Source: Rhodospirillaceae bacterium (GTDB lineage: Bacteria > Pseudomonadota > Alphaproteobacteria > Rhodospirillales > Magnetospirillaceae). Taken from it: a stretch of DNA of 7,099 nucleotides. Of this stretch, positions 1 through 5,652 are shown piece after piece. The DNA is taken from contig JASLCK010000393.1 of NCBI GenBank assembly GCA_030151865.1, positions 1-7,099 of the forward strand, read 5' to 3'. The notes under the pieces were generated by a model, which was not told the DNA's origin, did no database searches, and was given only the letters and a program-made list of their open reading frames with translations. The translations under genes and the position numbers were made by a program. The first letter of the stretch is position 1, and each line of letters begins with the position of its first letter.

Positions 1-2
1 AC

Positions 3-329
3 TGCTATCGTCAACACGACAGCAGTGATCTATTAGAGATCCGCGAGAAGTTCACTTTCAATCCAGATAAAACCAAGGCATTACATTCACCAGGCCTTTA
101 TTATTTCCATTCTGGCGCGATTTTTAAGACATATGCCGAACGGCTTATGCAACGAGAAGACGCCTTGAATGGAGAGTATTACGTAAGCATGATCTACAAT
201 CATATGGTTGCTGATGGCATACGCGTTGCTGTCCCCGCTAATGTCAGCCATTTCTGCCAGTGGGGAACACCGGAGGATCTGAACGAATATCTTTACTGGA
301 CTAAGATTGTTCGGGGGATGCGGCAATGA
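3..329 (+). CDS. Sugar-phosphate nucleotidyltransferase-like protein, C-terminal part (5' end outside window)
   Basis: The reading frame is open from the window edge and gives the last 108 residues of a protein. The tail contains E-Y-Y-V, then D-G-I-R-V and the motif F-C-Q-W-G-T-P-E-D-L. This is the usual C-terminal signature of NTP_transferase proteins in glycan loci, where the WGTP loop closes the sugar-phosphate side of the active site. Such enzymes join a sugar or polyol phosphate to an NTP in the cytoplasm and release pyrophosphate. The catalytic N-terminal half (GxGxR and the metal-binding Asp) lies outside the window, so the substrate cannot be judged. The tail aligns with the end of the next gene (E-F-Y-V, D-G-V-D-V, C-W-G-T-P), so the two look like tandem paralogues. 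Its TGA overlaps the next ATG as ATGA, implying one operon. An internal ATG at 147 exists but lies mid-domain and is not a credible start. Confidence 0.8.
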   Translation, partial: CYRQHDSSDLLEIREKFTFNPDKTKALHSPGLYYFHSGAIFKTYAERLMQREDALNGEYYVSMIYNHMVADGIRVAVPANVSHFCQWGTPEDLNEYLYWTKIVRGMRQ

Positions 330-1126
330 ACATTCTTGTGCCAATGGCTGGAGCCGGCTCTCGTTTCGTCGAGGCCGGATACGATCTACACAAGCCGACA
401 ATCCCAGTAACCAATCGCCACGCATCCGGGAACTGGCCGATGGTTGTCGCGGCAGTAAAAGATTTACCGGTCGATCCTTCCGCACCCGAAAATACTCTTA
501 TCTTCATCATTCGTGATTTTCACGTCACGGACGGCGTTTGTGAGATTATCCTTTCTCACTTTCCCAACGCTCGTTTTGTTGTTGTTGATCGGTTGACCGA
601 AGGGCAAGCCTGTACCTGCCTGCTAGCCCGCGACCTTATCGATAATAACGATCCATTGATCATCACGGCCTGTGACAACGGTATGGACTTACCGAATGGA
701 GCCTTCGAGAGGATGACGGCCACGGCCGGTGCAATTATCTTTACTTTTCGCGGCAACGAATCTGTCCTGCTCAATCCGAAAGCTTACGGATGGATACACA
801 CGGAAGGCGAAGCGGCCACCGGAGTTTCGATCAAGCAGCCAATCAGCGACCAGCCGATAAACGACCATGCCGTGGTTGGCACCTTCTGGTTCGCAAAAGG
901 CAGTGATTTCGTAAGTGCTGCCGACGCATGCATCGCAGCCAATGATCGCATCAACAACGAATTTTATGTCGATCAAGTCTTTAAATATCTGATCCAGGAC
1001 GGAGTTGATGTGAAAGTGTTGGAGGTGGACCGCTATCTATGTTGGGGCACGCCTGCGGACTATGAGGGTTATGAACGAACGCTGACCTATTGGAGCGATT
1101 TCCTGACGTTGGAGGAGGGGCGATGA
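326..1126 (+). CDS. Sugar-phosphate nucleotidyltransferase (NTP_transferase fold), glycan locus
   Basis: This is a complete 266-residue cytoplasmic enzyme, a normal length for the single-domain nucleotidyltransferases of capsule and LPS loci. Residues 3-14 are a beta strand followed by the nucleotide-binding G-A-G-S-R-F loop. K23-P24 follows, matching the lysine-proline step of the family signature. D117 in A-C-D-N-G is the likely metal-binding aspartate. W240-G-T-P243 near the C-terminus matches the upstream protein. The start is supported by GGGGGA at 313-318, 7 nt before the ATG, and by the ATGA overlap with the upstream stop. The expected reaction is NTP plus sugar-1-phosphate or polyol phosphate giving an activated donor and pyrophosphate. 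I cannot tell whether the donor is a CDP, dTDP, UDP or GDP derivative. The T-I-P-V segment after KP departs from the more usual KP-L/M pattern, so the exact subfamily is uncertain. Confidence 0.85.
   Translation: MNILVPMAGAGSRFVEAGYDLHKPTIPVTNRHASGNWPMVVAAVKDLPVDPSAPENTLIFIIRDFHVTDGVCEIILSHFPNARFVVVDRLTEGQACTCLLARDLIDNNDPLIITACDNGMDLPNGAFERMTATAGAIIFTFRGNESVLLNPKAYGWIHTEGEAATGVSIKQPISDQPINDHAVVGTFWFAKGSDFVSAADACIAANDRINNEFYVDQVFKYLIQDGVDVKVLEVDRYLCWGTPADYEGYERTLTYWSDFLTLEEGR
1111..1117 (+). promoter_or_regulatory. Strong Shine-Dalgarno that fixes the start of the glycosyltransferase gene
   Basis: GGAGGAG lies 5 nt before the ATG at 1123, inside the end of the preceding gene. It selects 1123 over the in-frame ATG at 1090, which would add 11 residues with no family resemblance before the canonical M-K-L-S-L-I-I-P-C-Y-N-E start of a family 2 glycosyltransferase. 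Confidence 0.8.
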
Positions 1127-1842
1127 AGCTCTCTCTTATCATTCCCTGCTACAACGAATCTGGCAACATTCCGTTGCTGGTGTCACGTTTGCACGAAACT
1201 CTAGCAGGACGAGACGATTGTGAAGTGGTCCTGGTCGACAATGGTTCGACGGATGATTCTGAAACGGTATTCGCCCGCACGTTGGACGGCGATCCGGTCA
1301 TCCGCATGGTGCGGGTGCCAATCAACCAGGGCTATGGATACGGGATTTTGCAAGGCTTGGCGGCAGCCAACGGTGACGTCCTGGCCTGGACCCACGCCGA
1401 CATGCAGACGGACCCTAAGGATGTGCTGTCCGCCTTCGATCTTTACAAAAACAATGGTGGCGGGAGCGTTTTTGTAAAAGGAAAGCGGCAGAACCGCCGT
1501 CTACTGGAAACAATTTTCACATTTGGAATGCAGGTTATTGCCTCGGCAGCGCTTGGTGTGATGCTGGACGATGTCAATGCTCAACCAAAGTTGTTCTCAC
1601 GAAAATTTTACCATGACTATGTTTTGAATAAATCTCCTCATGATTTTTCGCTCGATCTTTACGTGCTTTACCAAGCCTATAAGAATGATCTGCGTGTCCT
1701 TGAGGTGCCGGTGGTTTTTTCAACCCGCCTCCACGGCGAGGCTAAGGGCGGCGGCAGTTGGAAAACACGCATCAAGCTGATTAAACGAACCCTCGCCTAT
1801 ATTTTTGAGCTTCGCAACAAACTGCGTCAGGGAACGCTATAA
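1123..1842 (+). CDS. Family 2 glycosyltransferase, dolichyl-phosphate-mannose-synthase-like
   Basis: This 239-residue GT-A fold enzyme probably transfers a sugar from a nucleotide donor to a lipid carrier or growing glycan at the cytoplasmic face of the inner membrane. Residues 5-12 (L-I-I-P-C-Y-N-E) form the first nucleotide-binding strand. V38-D-N-G-S-T-D-D45 is the second, binding the donor base and ribose. T90-H-A-D-M-Q-T-D97 sits where the metal-binding DxD lies; here H91 stands in for the first Asp. N-A-Q-P-K-L-F and the G-G-G-S-W segment near the C-terminus fit the DPM1/GtrB-type catalytic-domain layout. I see no clear transmembrane segments after the catalytic domain, unlike GtrB/ArnC proteins. 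Its length matches the catalytic domain alone. It overlaps the upstream nucleotidyltransferase by ATGA, so that enzyme could supply its donor. Donor and acceptor are unknown. Confidence 0.88.
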   Translation: MKLSLIIPCYNESGNIPLLVSRLHETLAGRDDCEVVLVDNGSTDDSETVFARTLDGDPVIRMVRVPINQGYGYGILQGLAAANGDVLAWTHADMQTDPKDVLSAFDLYKNNGGGSVFVKGKRQNRRLLETIFTFGMQVIASAALGVMLDDVNAQPKLFSRKFYHDYVLNKSPHDFSLDLYVLYQAYKNDLRVLEVPVVFSTRLHGEAKGGGSWKTRIKLIKRTLAYIFELRNKLRQGTL

Positions 1843-1847
1843 CAACC

Positions 1848-2489
1848 ATGCAGATCATTCATCATCGCCGGAACAACGTCGCGGAATTGGCTGAGACACT
1901 GCCAGAGTATGGGGTGGAAATCGACCTTCGCAACCATGGGGATGACTTGCTGGTAACGCACGACCCTTTTCATACTGATGCCACCAGTTTTGCGGATTGG
2001 CTGAAAAGCTATCGCCATCGCTTCTTGATCGCCAATGTCAAAGAGGAAGGGCTGGAACCGCGCTTGGTCGCCTTGCTTGAACAACATGGCATTACTGAAT
2101 ACTTTATTCTCGATGAAAGTTTCCCGTTTATTCGTAAATATGCGCTCCAAGGTTTACCGAACTTTGCACTCCGCGTATCGGAATACGAAAGTATCGATAC
2201 TCCTATCAAGTTAGCCAGGGACTTGGCAGCCGCCGGAAAACAAGTGGAATGGATTTGGGTTGACAGTTTTTCGGGACAGTTGATCGATGCCGAAGCGGCC
2301 CAGCGGCTGCGAGATGCAGGCTTTAAGTTATGCTTCGTCTCCCCGGAACTGCACCATGTGAGCGAACCTGCCAGTTGGGAAGGCCATATACAACGCTTCT
2401 TGGCGCAGTTGCATCAGGTCGGAGAAGAGGCCTGTTGGCCAGACATGGTCTGCACCAAACTTCCTTCACTCTGGAAAGCGTCTCGATGA
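1848..2489 (+). CDS. Glycerophosphodiester phosphodiesterase-like protein of a glycan operon
   Basis: This 213-residue protein has the start of a GDPD/PI-PLC-type TIM barrel. I3-I-H-H-R-R8 matches the catalytic H-R region. E24-I-D26 matches the ExD metal pair, and T37-H-D-P40 matches the second catalytic histidine. K65 in A-N-V-K-E-E-G aligns with the family's E-x-K strand, but the acidic residue (third metal ligand in characterised GDPDs) is N63 here. I-T-E-Y-F-I-L-D and R-V-S-E-Y-E then W-I-W-V-D-S-F are later barrel strands. It is somewhat shorter than usual GDPDs (about 240-250 aa). No signal peptide is seen, so it should be cytoplasmic. It starts 5 nt after the glycosyltransferase stop, with a weak AGGGA at 1829-1833. 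Context suggests it handles a phosphodiester-linked glycan substituent rather than phospholipid turnover, but this is inference. It appears to be the last gene of the operon. Confidence 0.7.
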   Translation: MQIIHHRRNNVAELAETLPEYGVEIDLRNHGDDLLVTHDPFHTDATSFADWLKSYRHRFLIANVKEEGLEPRLVALLEQHGITEYFILDESFPFIRKYALQGLPNFALRVSEYESIDTPIKLARDLAAAGKQVEWIWVDSFSGQLIDAEAAQRLRDAGFKLCFVSPELHHVSEPASWEGHIQRFLAQLHQVGEEACWPDMVCTKLPSLWKASR

Positions 2490-2528
2490 CCCGTGCCCGG
2501 TTCGATATCACTTAGCACAGAGCACGGG
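2490..2528 (+). repeat. Inverted repeat directly after the GDPD-like gene, possible weak terminator
   Basis: CCCGTGC at 2490-2496 pairs perfectly with GCACGGG at 2522-2528 across a 25-nt loop, starting at the base after the TGA. The position suits a transcription end or mRNA 3' stabiliser. However, the 7-bp stem is followed by GGGGCTGAG with no T-run, so it is not a typical intrinsic terminator. Confidence 0.3.
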
Positions 2529-2607
2529 GGCTGAGATCAGTTTGCGGTATGAGGACGGAGCACCCTGCGTCAATCTGACACTTAAAACGTACTCTCAAAG
2601 CAGATGA

Positions 2608-2676
2608 CCTGCTCCCCGTGACCTGCCTACCGAATGCGCCAACTACTTCAAATCCTGCGGATATGAACCGGATTGA
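2608..2676 (+). pseudogene. Possible remnant of a transposase C-terminus (IS630-like)
   Basis: This frame encodes 22 residues after an in-frame TGA (2605-2607) and ends with TGA at 2674-2676. The last residues read D-L-P-T-E-C-A-N-Y-F-K-S-C-G-Y-E-P-D. From memory, E-C-x-N-Y-F-x-x-x-G-Y followed closely by a stop is the typical end of IS630-family DDE transposases. No start codon, catalytic DDE residues or upstream homologous frame remains, so if genuine this is only the tail of a degraded insertion sequence. The match is short and could be chance. Confidence 0.42.
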
Positions 2677-2694
2677 TCGAAATCCGCTCTAAGT

Positions 2695-2717
2695 TCCAGC
2701 CTGCGAAACTCGCTGGA
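2695..2717. repeat. Small inverted repeat upstream of the receptor gene
   Basis: TCCAGC at 2695-2700 and GCTGGA at 2712-2717 form a 6-bp perfect stem with an 11-nt loop, about 75 nt before the receptor ATG and 20 nt after the possible transposase stop. It could be an operator, a leader hairpin or an end of the lost insertion element. Nothing in the sequence decides between these. Confidence 0.3.
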
Positions 2718-2753
2718 TAAAAACATTGTCCGGATAATCCCCATCCCTACGTC

Positions 2754-2778
2754 GGAGGTAATAGAAATGCCATCCTGA
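2754..2778 (+). promoter_or_regulatory. Strong ribosome binding site and three-codon mini-ORF (M-P-S-stop) in frame with the receptor gene
   Basis: GGAGGTAA at 2754-2761 contains the best Shine-Dalgarno of this junction, with GGAGG ending 8 nt before ATG at 2767. That ATG reads M-P-S and stops at TGA 2776-2778. The frame is the same as the receptor gene, whose ATG at 2791 follows 12 nt after the stop. The arrangement could be a leader that feeds ribosomes to the receptor start by reinitiation, or an original receptor start broken by a nonsense change. The observation is direct; the role is inference. Confidence 0.5.
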
Positions 2779-2780
2779 CG

Positions 2781-2799
2781 GGGGACCAATATGGGGACC
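2781..2799 (+). repeat. GGGGACC direct repeat flanking the receptor start codon
   Basis: GGGGACC occurs at 2781-2787 and again at 2793-2799, a 12-nt period with the ATG at 2791 between the copies. The first copy, with the G at 2780, provides the purine-rich GGGGGA (2780-2785) ending 5 nt before the ATG, so it may serve as that start's ribosome binding site. A 12-nt microduplication would explain the pattern. Confidence 0.45.
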
Positions 2800-5649
2800 G
2801 AGAAGTCTCAAAGAGAGTTCGGGTCAGATAATGATCAATGTGAAACTCAGTTCTCTTTTAAGGATTATTGCCTTTTAAGGAAACCCCTTTATAGGCGGAT
2901 TATCTACAGAGCTTCCGGCGCTATTATCGCTTTTCAGGCGACGCTCTTTGGGGCTGCGAATAATGATGTTCGCGCTCAGGACACGGCGGCTCCCAATCCG
3001 CCGACCGCCGTCACGGCCGTTGCCGCCGACCGCTTCAAGGCCAGCGTGACGTTCAATATCGCGTCGGCCCCGCTGTTCGAAGCGTTGCAGACCCTGTCCT
3101 TGCAATCGGGTATCCCGGTGACCCTGTTGCCCGATGTTCCCAACGACAGGCCGTCGCCCGCCGTAAGCGGAACCTTGACCCTGGAACAGGCCCTGACCCG
3201 CCTGCTGGATGGCAGCGGCCTTCCCTATCGCTTCGCCGAAGGGGCCATCATCATCGGCACCCCGCCGCAAGGTGCGGACGGTGTCGAAGTTTTGCGCCCC
3301 GTTTCGGTGGTCGGGTCCCTGCCGCAGGTCACCATTCCCACCGGCAACGGCGACAGCGGCCTTAGCATCGTCGGCGAAGACATGATCAAGGTGGTTGGTA
3401 CCGGCGACAAAGACCCGGTGCGGGTGTTGCGGATTCTGCCCAACGTCAATTGGGACCGCAATCAGTTCGCCGTCAGTTCCACCAGCGGCACCGGCACCCT
3501 GAGCGAACAGGACCTGACGCCTGAACGGGTCAGCATCTCGGGCGGCAAGGTCTATGACAACAATTTCATGATCGACGGCATGCGCAACACGTCGGCCTTT
3601 GACGTGACCACCACCAACGAAGCAGCCGCCGACACCATCGGCATCAACAACCCGATGGCGCTGTTTACCAATACCGACGTGCTGAAGGAAGTGGCGGTCT
3701 ATGATTCCAACGTGCCGGCGCGCTACAGCGGCTTTACCGGCGGCGTGGTGGACATGCGCACCCGCGATCCGTCGGACAAGTTCAGCGGTTCGGCCGGTTA
3801 TTCCCACCAGACCGACCGCTGGGTGCACTACATGAACGAAGGCACCGGCACCAGCGCCACCGACGGCAAGCCGATCTTCAGCAAGGACAGCTATGACCTG
3901 ATGCTGAACGCCCCCATCGCGTCCAATCTGCGCAGCCTGTTTGCCGCCTCGAAAGTGACTGCCGAACAAAAGCGCGTCCCGGCGGCGGCTTATTCCAACA
4001 ACGACAAATCCGGCACGGAAAGCACCCGCGCGTCCTATCTGGGGTCGTTCGCAAGCGATCTGTCCGACGACACCACGGTCAGCCTGAAGGGGCTTTACGC
4101 CCCTTATAGCCAGGAATTTACCCGCAGCAACATGGCCAATGACCGTCAGATCACCGAAGGCGACAATTATTCGATCAATGGCGAGGTCCGCCACAGCCGG
4201 GAAAACTTTAACGCCAACCTGGCCTTGGGATTTTCCCACAGCGGTTATACCCGCGATGCCGATCAGGTCGGCTATACCTGGAAGCGTACCGGCAGCAAGA
4301 CCAATCTGTGCAGCAGCGGCACGTCCTGTGTCGAAGGCGGATACGGCGACATCGCCGACCAGCAGCAGAACATCCAGGCCAAGGGCGACATGGGGTCGAA
4401 ACTGCTCGGCGTGGACTGGTCCACCGGCTTCGAAATCAATCAGACCACGGCAAAGCGCGACCGCGATCAGGACAGCGTTTTCTATTTCAACCCGCTGGGA
4501 CAGGCCAACATCCGTTGCGCGGCCAATGACACCGCCTGCATTGGCGGCGAACAGGCCCTGCGCAGCCGCAACACCTATCTGGCCCGCCATGTGACGCTTG
4601 ATACCCTTGATACCGGCTATTGGGTGGAAGGCGCCAAAAACATTCCCATCGATTACGGGATTTTGCAAAGCGCCGATATCCGCACCGGCCTGCGCGCCGA
4701 TTACAGCGACCAGATGAACAACCTGAATGTCGCCCCGCGCTTTTCGTCGTCGGTCAACTTCCCTGAAAAGGTCAAGCTGACCTTCGGCGCCAACCGGTAC
4801 TATTCCACCGACAGCATGGTCTATGCCCTTTATCAGACGTCCCCCAACGTCCTGACGCAGACCCGCACCGTCGCCGCCAACGGCACGGTGGGGGCATGGT
4901 CGGCGGCTTCGCCCCGCTATCAGTACAATCCGGCCAACGTCAACACGCCCTATTCCGACGAACGGACCCTGGCCTTGGATACGCCGCTGTTGTGGGGCGA
5001 CGGGCGCATCAAGGGCCTGACCCGCCATACCCGCGACGAACTTGCCCAGACGTTCCAATCGTCGGGTGGGGTCATCACCCGCACCCCCAACAACAACGGC
5101 TGGACCGATTACAAGTCCCTCAGCCTGGAATGGAACAAGGGTTATCAGAACCACGCTTTCCTGATCAGCGGCGTTTGGTCCAACACCGAACGCAACGGCG
5201 AAAGCTATATCGACACCGCCAGCGACGCCGACGCCACCCGCATCTATTACAAGGGCGGCATTATTCCCGCCGGGCAATTGCCCATGCTGGCCAGCAACTT
5301 CGCCGCGCCGTTCGTGCTGAACGTCAGTTGGACCTCGAAATGGCTGGAAGACGCCCTGACCGTCAATGTCACCGGCAAGTATAAATACAAGTATGACGAG
5401 ATCGTCGATACCGGCAACGACATCAATATCGGCGGCACCAACTATTCCATCTACGACAAGGTCAGCCGCTCGCCGGTCACCCGCTTTGACCTGACCGCGT
5501 CCTATAAAATCCCCACCCTGGACGGCCAGGACCTTGAGCTCTTGGCCTATGCCGAAAACATCTTCAACGCCCGCAGTCAAACCGCCACCAGCAGCGCCCC
5601 GTGGGAACGCGGCCGCGCCTATTGGTTTGGCGCCCGCTACGGTTTTTAG
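2791..5649 (+). CDS. TonB-dependent outer-membrane receptor with STN signalling domain
   Basis: This 952-residue receptor should import a large ligand across the outer membrane using TonB-ExbB-ExbD energy. Residues 30-62 form a basic then hydrophobic signal peptide ending V-R-A before Q63; its n-region is unusually long (about 40 residues). Residues 86-156 are an STN (secretin/TonB N-terminal) domain, as in FecA and FpvA. R169-P-V-S-V-V-G-S176 is TonB-box-like. The plug follows to about 325, closing with Y-S-G-F-T-G-G-V-V-D-M. The beta barrel fills the rest and ends G-A-R-Y-G-F with the terminal Phe needed for assembly. C507/C513 and C576/C583 may form disulfides in surface loops. ATG 2791 is the only ATG/GTG/TTG after an in-frame TGA at 2776 and before the signal peptide. 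The first ~60 codons are AT-rich and use AGG, AGA and TTA, unlike the rest. Ligand unknown; the M16 protease downstream suggests a protein or peptide. Confidence 0.92.
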   Translation: MGTEKSQREFGSDNDQCETQFSFKDYCLLRKPLYRRIIYRASGAIIAFQATLFGAANNDVRAQDTAAPNPPTAVTAVAADRFKASVTFNIASAPLFEALQTLSLQSGIPVTLLPDVPNDRPSPAVSGTLTLEQALTRLLDGSGLPYRFAEGAIIIGTPPQGADGVEVLRPVSVVGSLPQVTIPTGNGDSGLSIVGEDMIKVVGTGDKDPVRVLRILPNVNWDRNQFAVSSTSGTGTLSEQDLTPERVSISGGKVYDNNFMIDGMRNTSAFDVTTTNEAAADTIGINNPMALFTNTDVLKEVAVYDSNVPARYSGFTGGVVDMRTRDPSDKFSGSAGYSHQTDRWVHYMNEGTGTSATDGKPIFSKDSYDLMLNAPIASNLRSLFAASKVTAEQKRVPAAAYSNNDKSGTESTRASYLGSFASDLSDDTTVSLKGLYAPYSQEFTRSNMANDRQITEGDNYSINGEVRHSRENFNANLALGFSHSGYTRDADQVGYTWKRTGSKTNLCSSGTSCVEGGYGDIADQQQNIQAKGDMGSKLLGVDWSTGFEINQTTAKRDRDQDSVFYFNPLGQANIRCAANDTACIGGEQALRSRNTYLARHVTLDTLDTGYWVEGAKNIPIDYGILQSADIRTGLRADYSDQMNNLNVAPRFSSSVNFPEKVKLTFGANRYYSTDSMVYALYQTSPNVLTQTRTVAANGTVGAWSAASPRYQYNPANVNTPYSDERTLALDTPLLWGDGRIKGLTRHTRDELAQTFQSSGGVITRTPNNNGWTDYKSLSLEWNKGYQNHAFLISGVWSNTERNGESYIDTASDADATRIYYKGGIIPAGQLPMLASNFAAPFVLNVSWTSKWLEDALTVNVTGKYKYKYDEIVDTGNDINIGGTNYSIYDKVSRSPVTRFDLTASYKIPTLDGQDLELLAYAENIFNARSQTATSSAPWERGRAYWFGARYGF
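2855..2881 (+). repeat. 10-bp direct repeat CTTTTAAGGA, 17-bp period, in the receptor's 5' coding end
   Basis: Exact copies lie at 2855-2864 and 2872-2881, inside the AT-rich start of the receptor gene. The 17-bp period is not a multiple of three, so the copies encode different residues and the repeat is not a protein-level one. It may be a protein-binding site, insertion debris or chance. Confidence 0.35.
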
Positions 5650-5652
5650 GCC

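Larger units (their letters stand above)
2490..2790. other. Gene-free junction between glycan operon and receptor-protease operon
   Basis: No intact gene was found on either strand. The stretch holds a hairpin-forming repeat right after the last glycan gene, a short frame resembling a transposase C-terminus, a second small inverted repeat at 2695-2717, and a mini-ORF with a strong ribosome binding site just before the receptor gene. No convincing sigma-70 promoter is visible: GATAAT at 2733-2738 is the best -10-like hexamer but lacks a -35 partner. The receptor operon nevertheless needs a promoter in or near this stretch, unless it is read through from the left. Confidence 0.6.

Noticed and set aside
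1090..1122. Upstream in-frame ATG for the glycosyltransferase
   Set aside because: The added 11 residues do not fit the family start, while GGAGGAG sits at proper distance from ATG 1123, which also forms the ATGA overlap.
2490..2528. Intrinsic terminator after the glycan operon
   Set aside because: The stem is only 7 bp with a 25-nt loop and no following T-run, so it is listed only as an inverted repeat.
2694..2721. Possible sigma-70 promoter TTCCAG, 16 nt, GATAAA
   Set aside because: Only three of six -35 and four of six -10 bases match, which is no better than chance in 300 bases.
2827..2844. Fur-box-like GATAAT-GATCAA run
   Set aside because: Only the first hexamer matches well and the inverted third unit is missing. 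It also lies inside the coding region after the start, so it is not supported as an operator.
4139..4594. Open frames of 70-160 codons within the receptor gene on the + strand, out of frame
   Set aside because: They sit inside a gene with complete domain structure, lack ribosome binding sites, and their composition reflects frame-shifted GC-rich codons.
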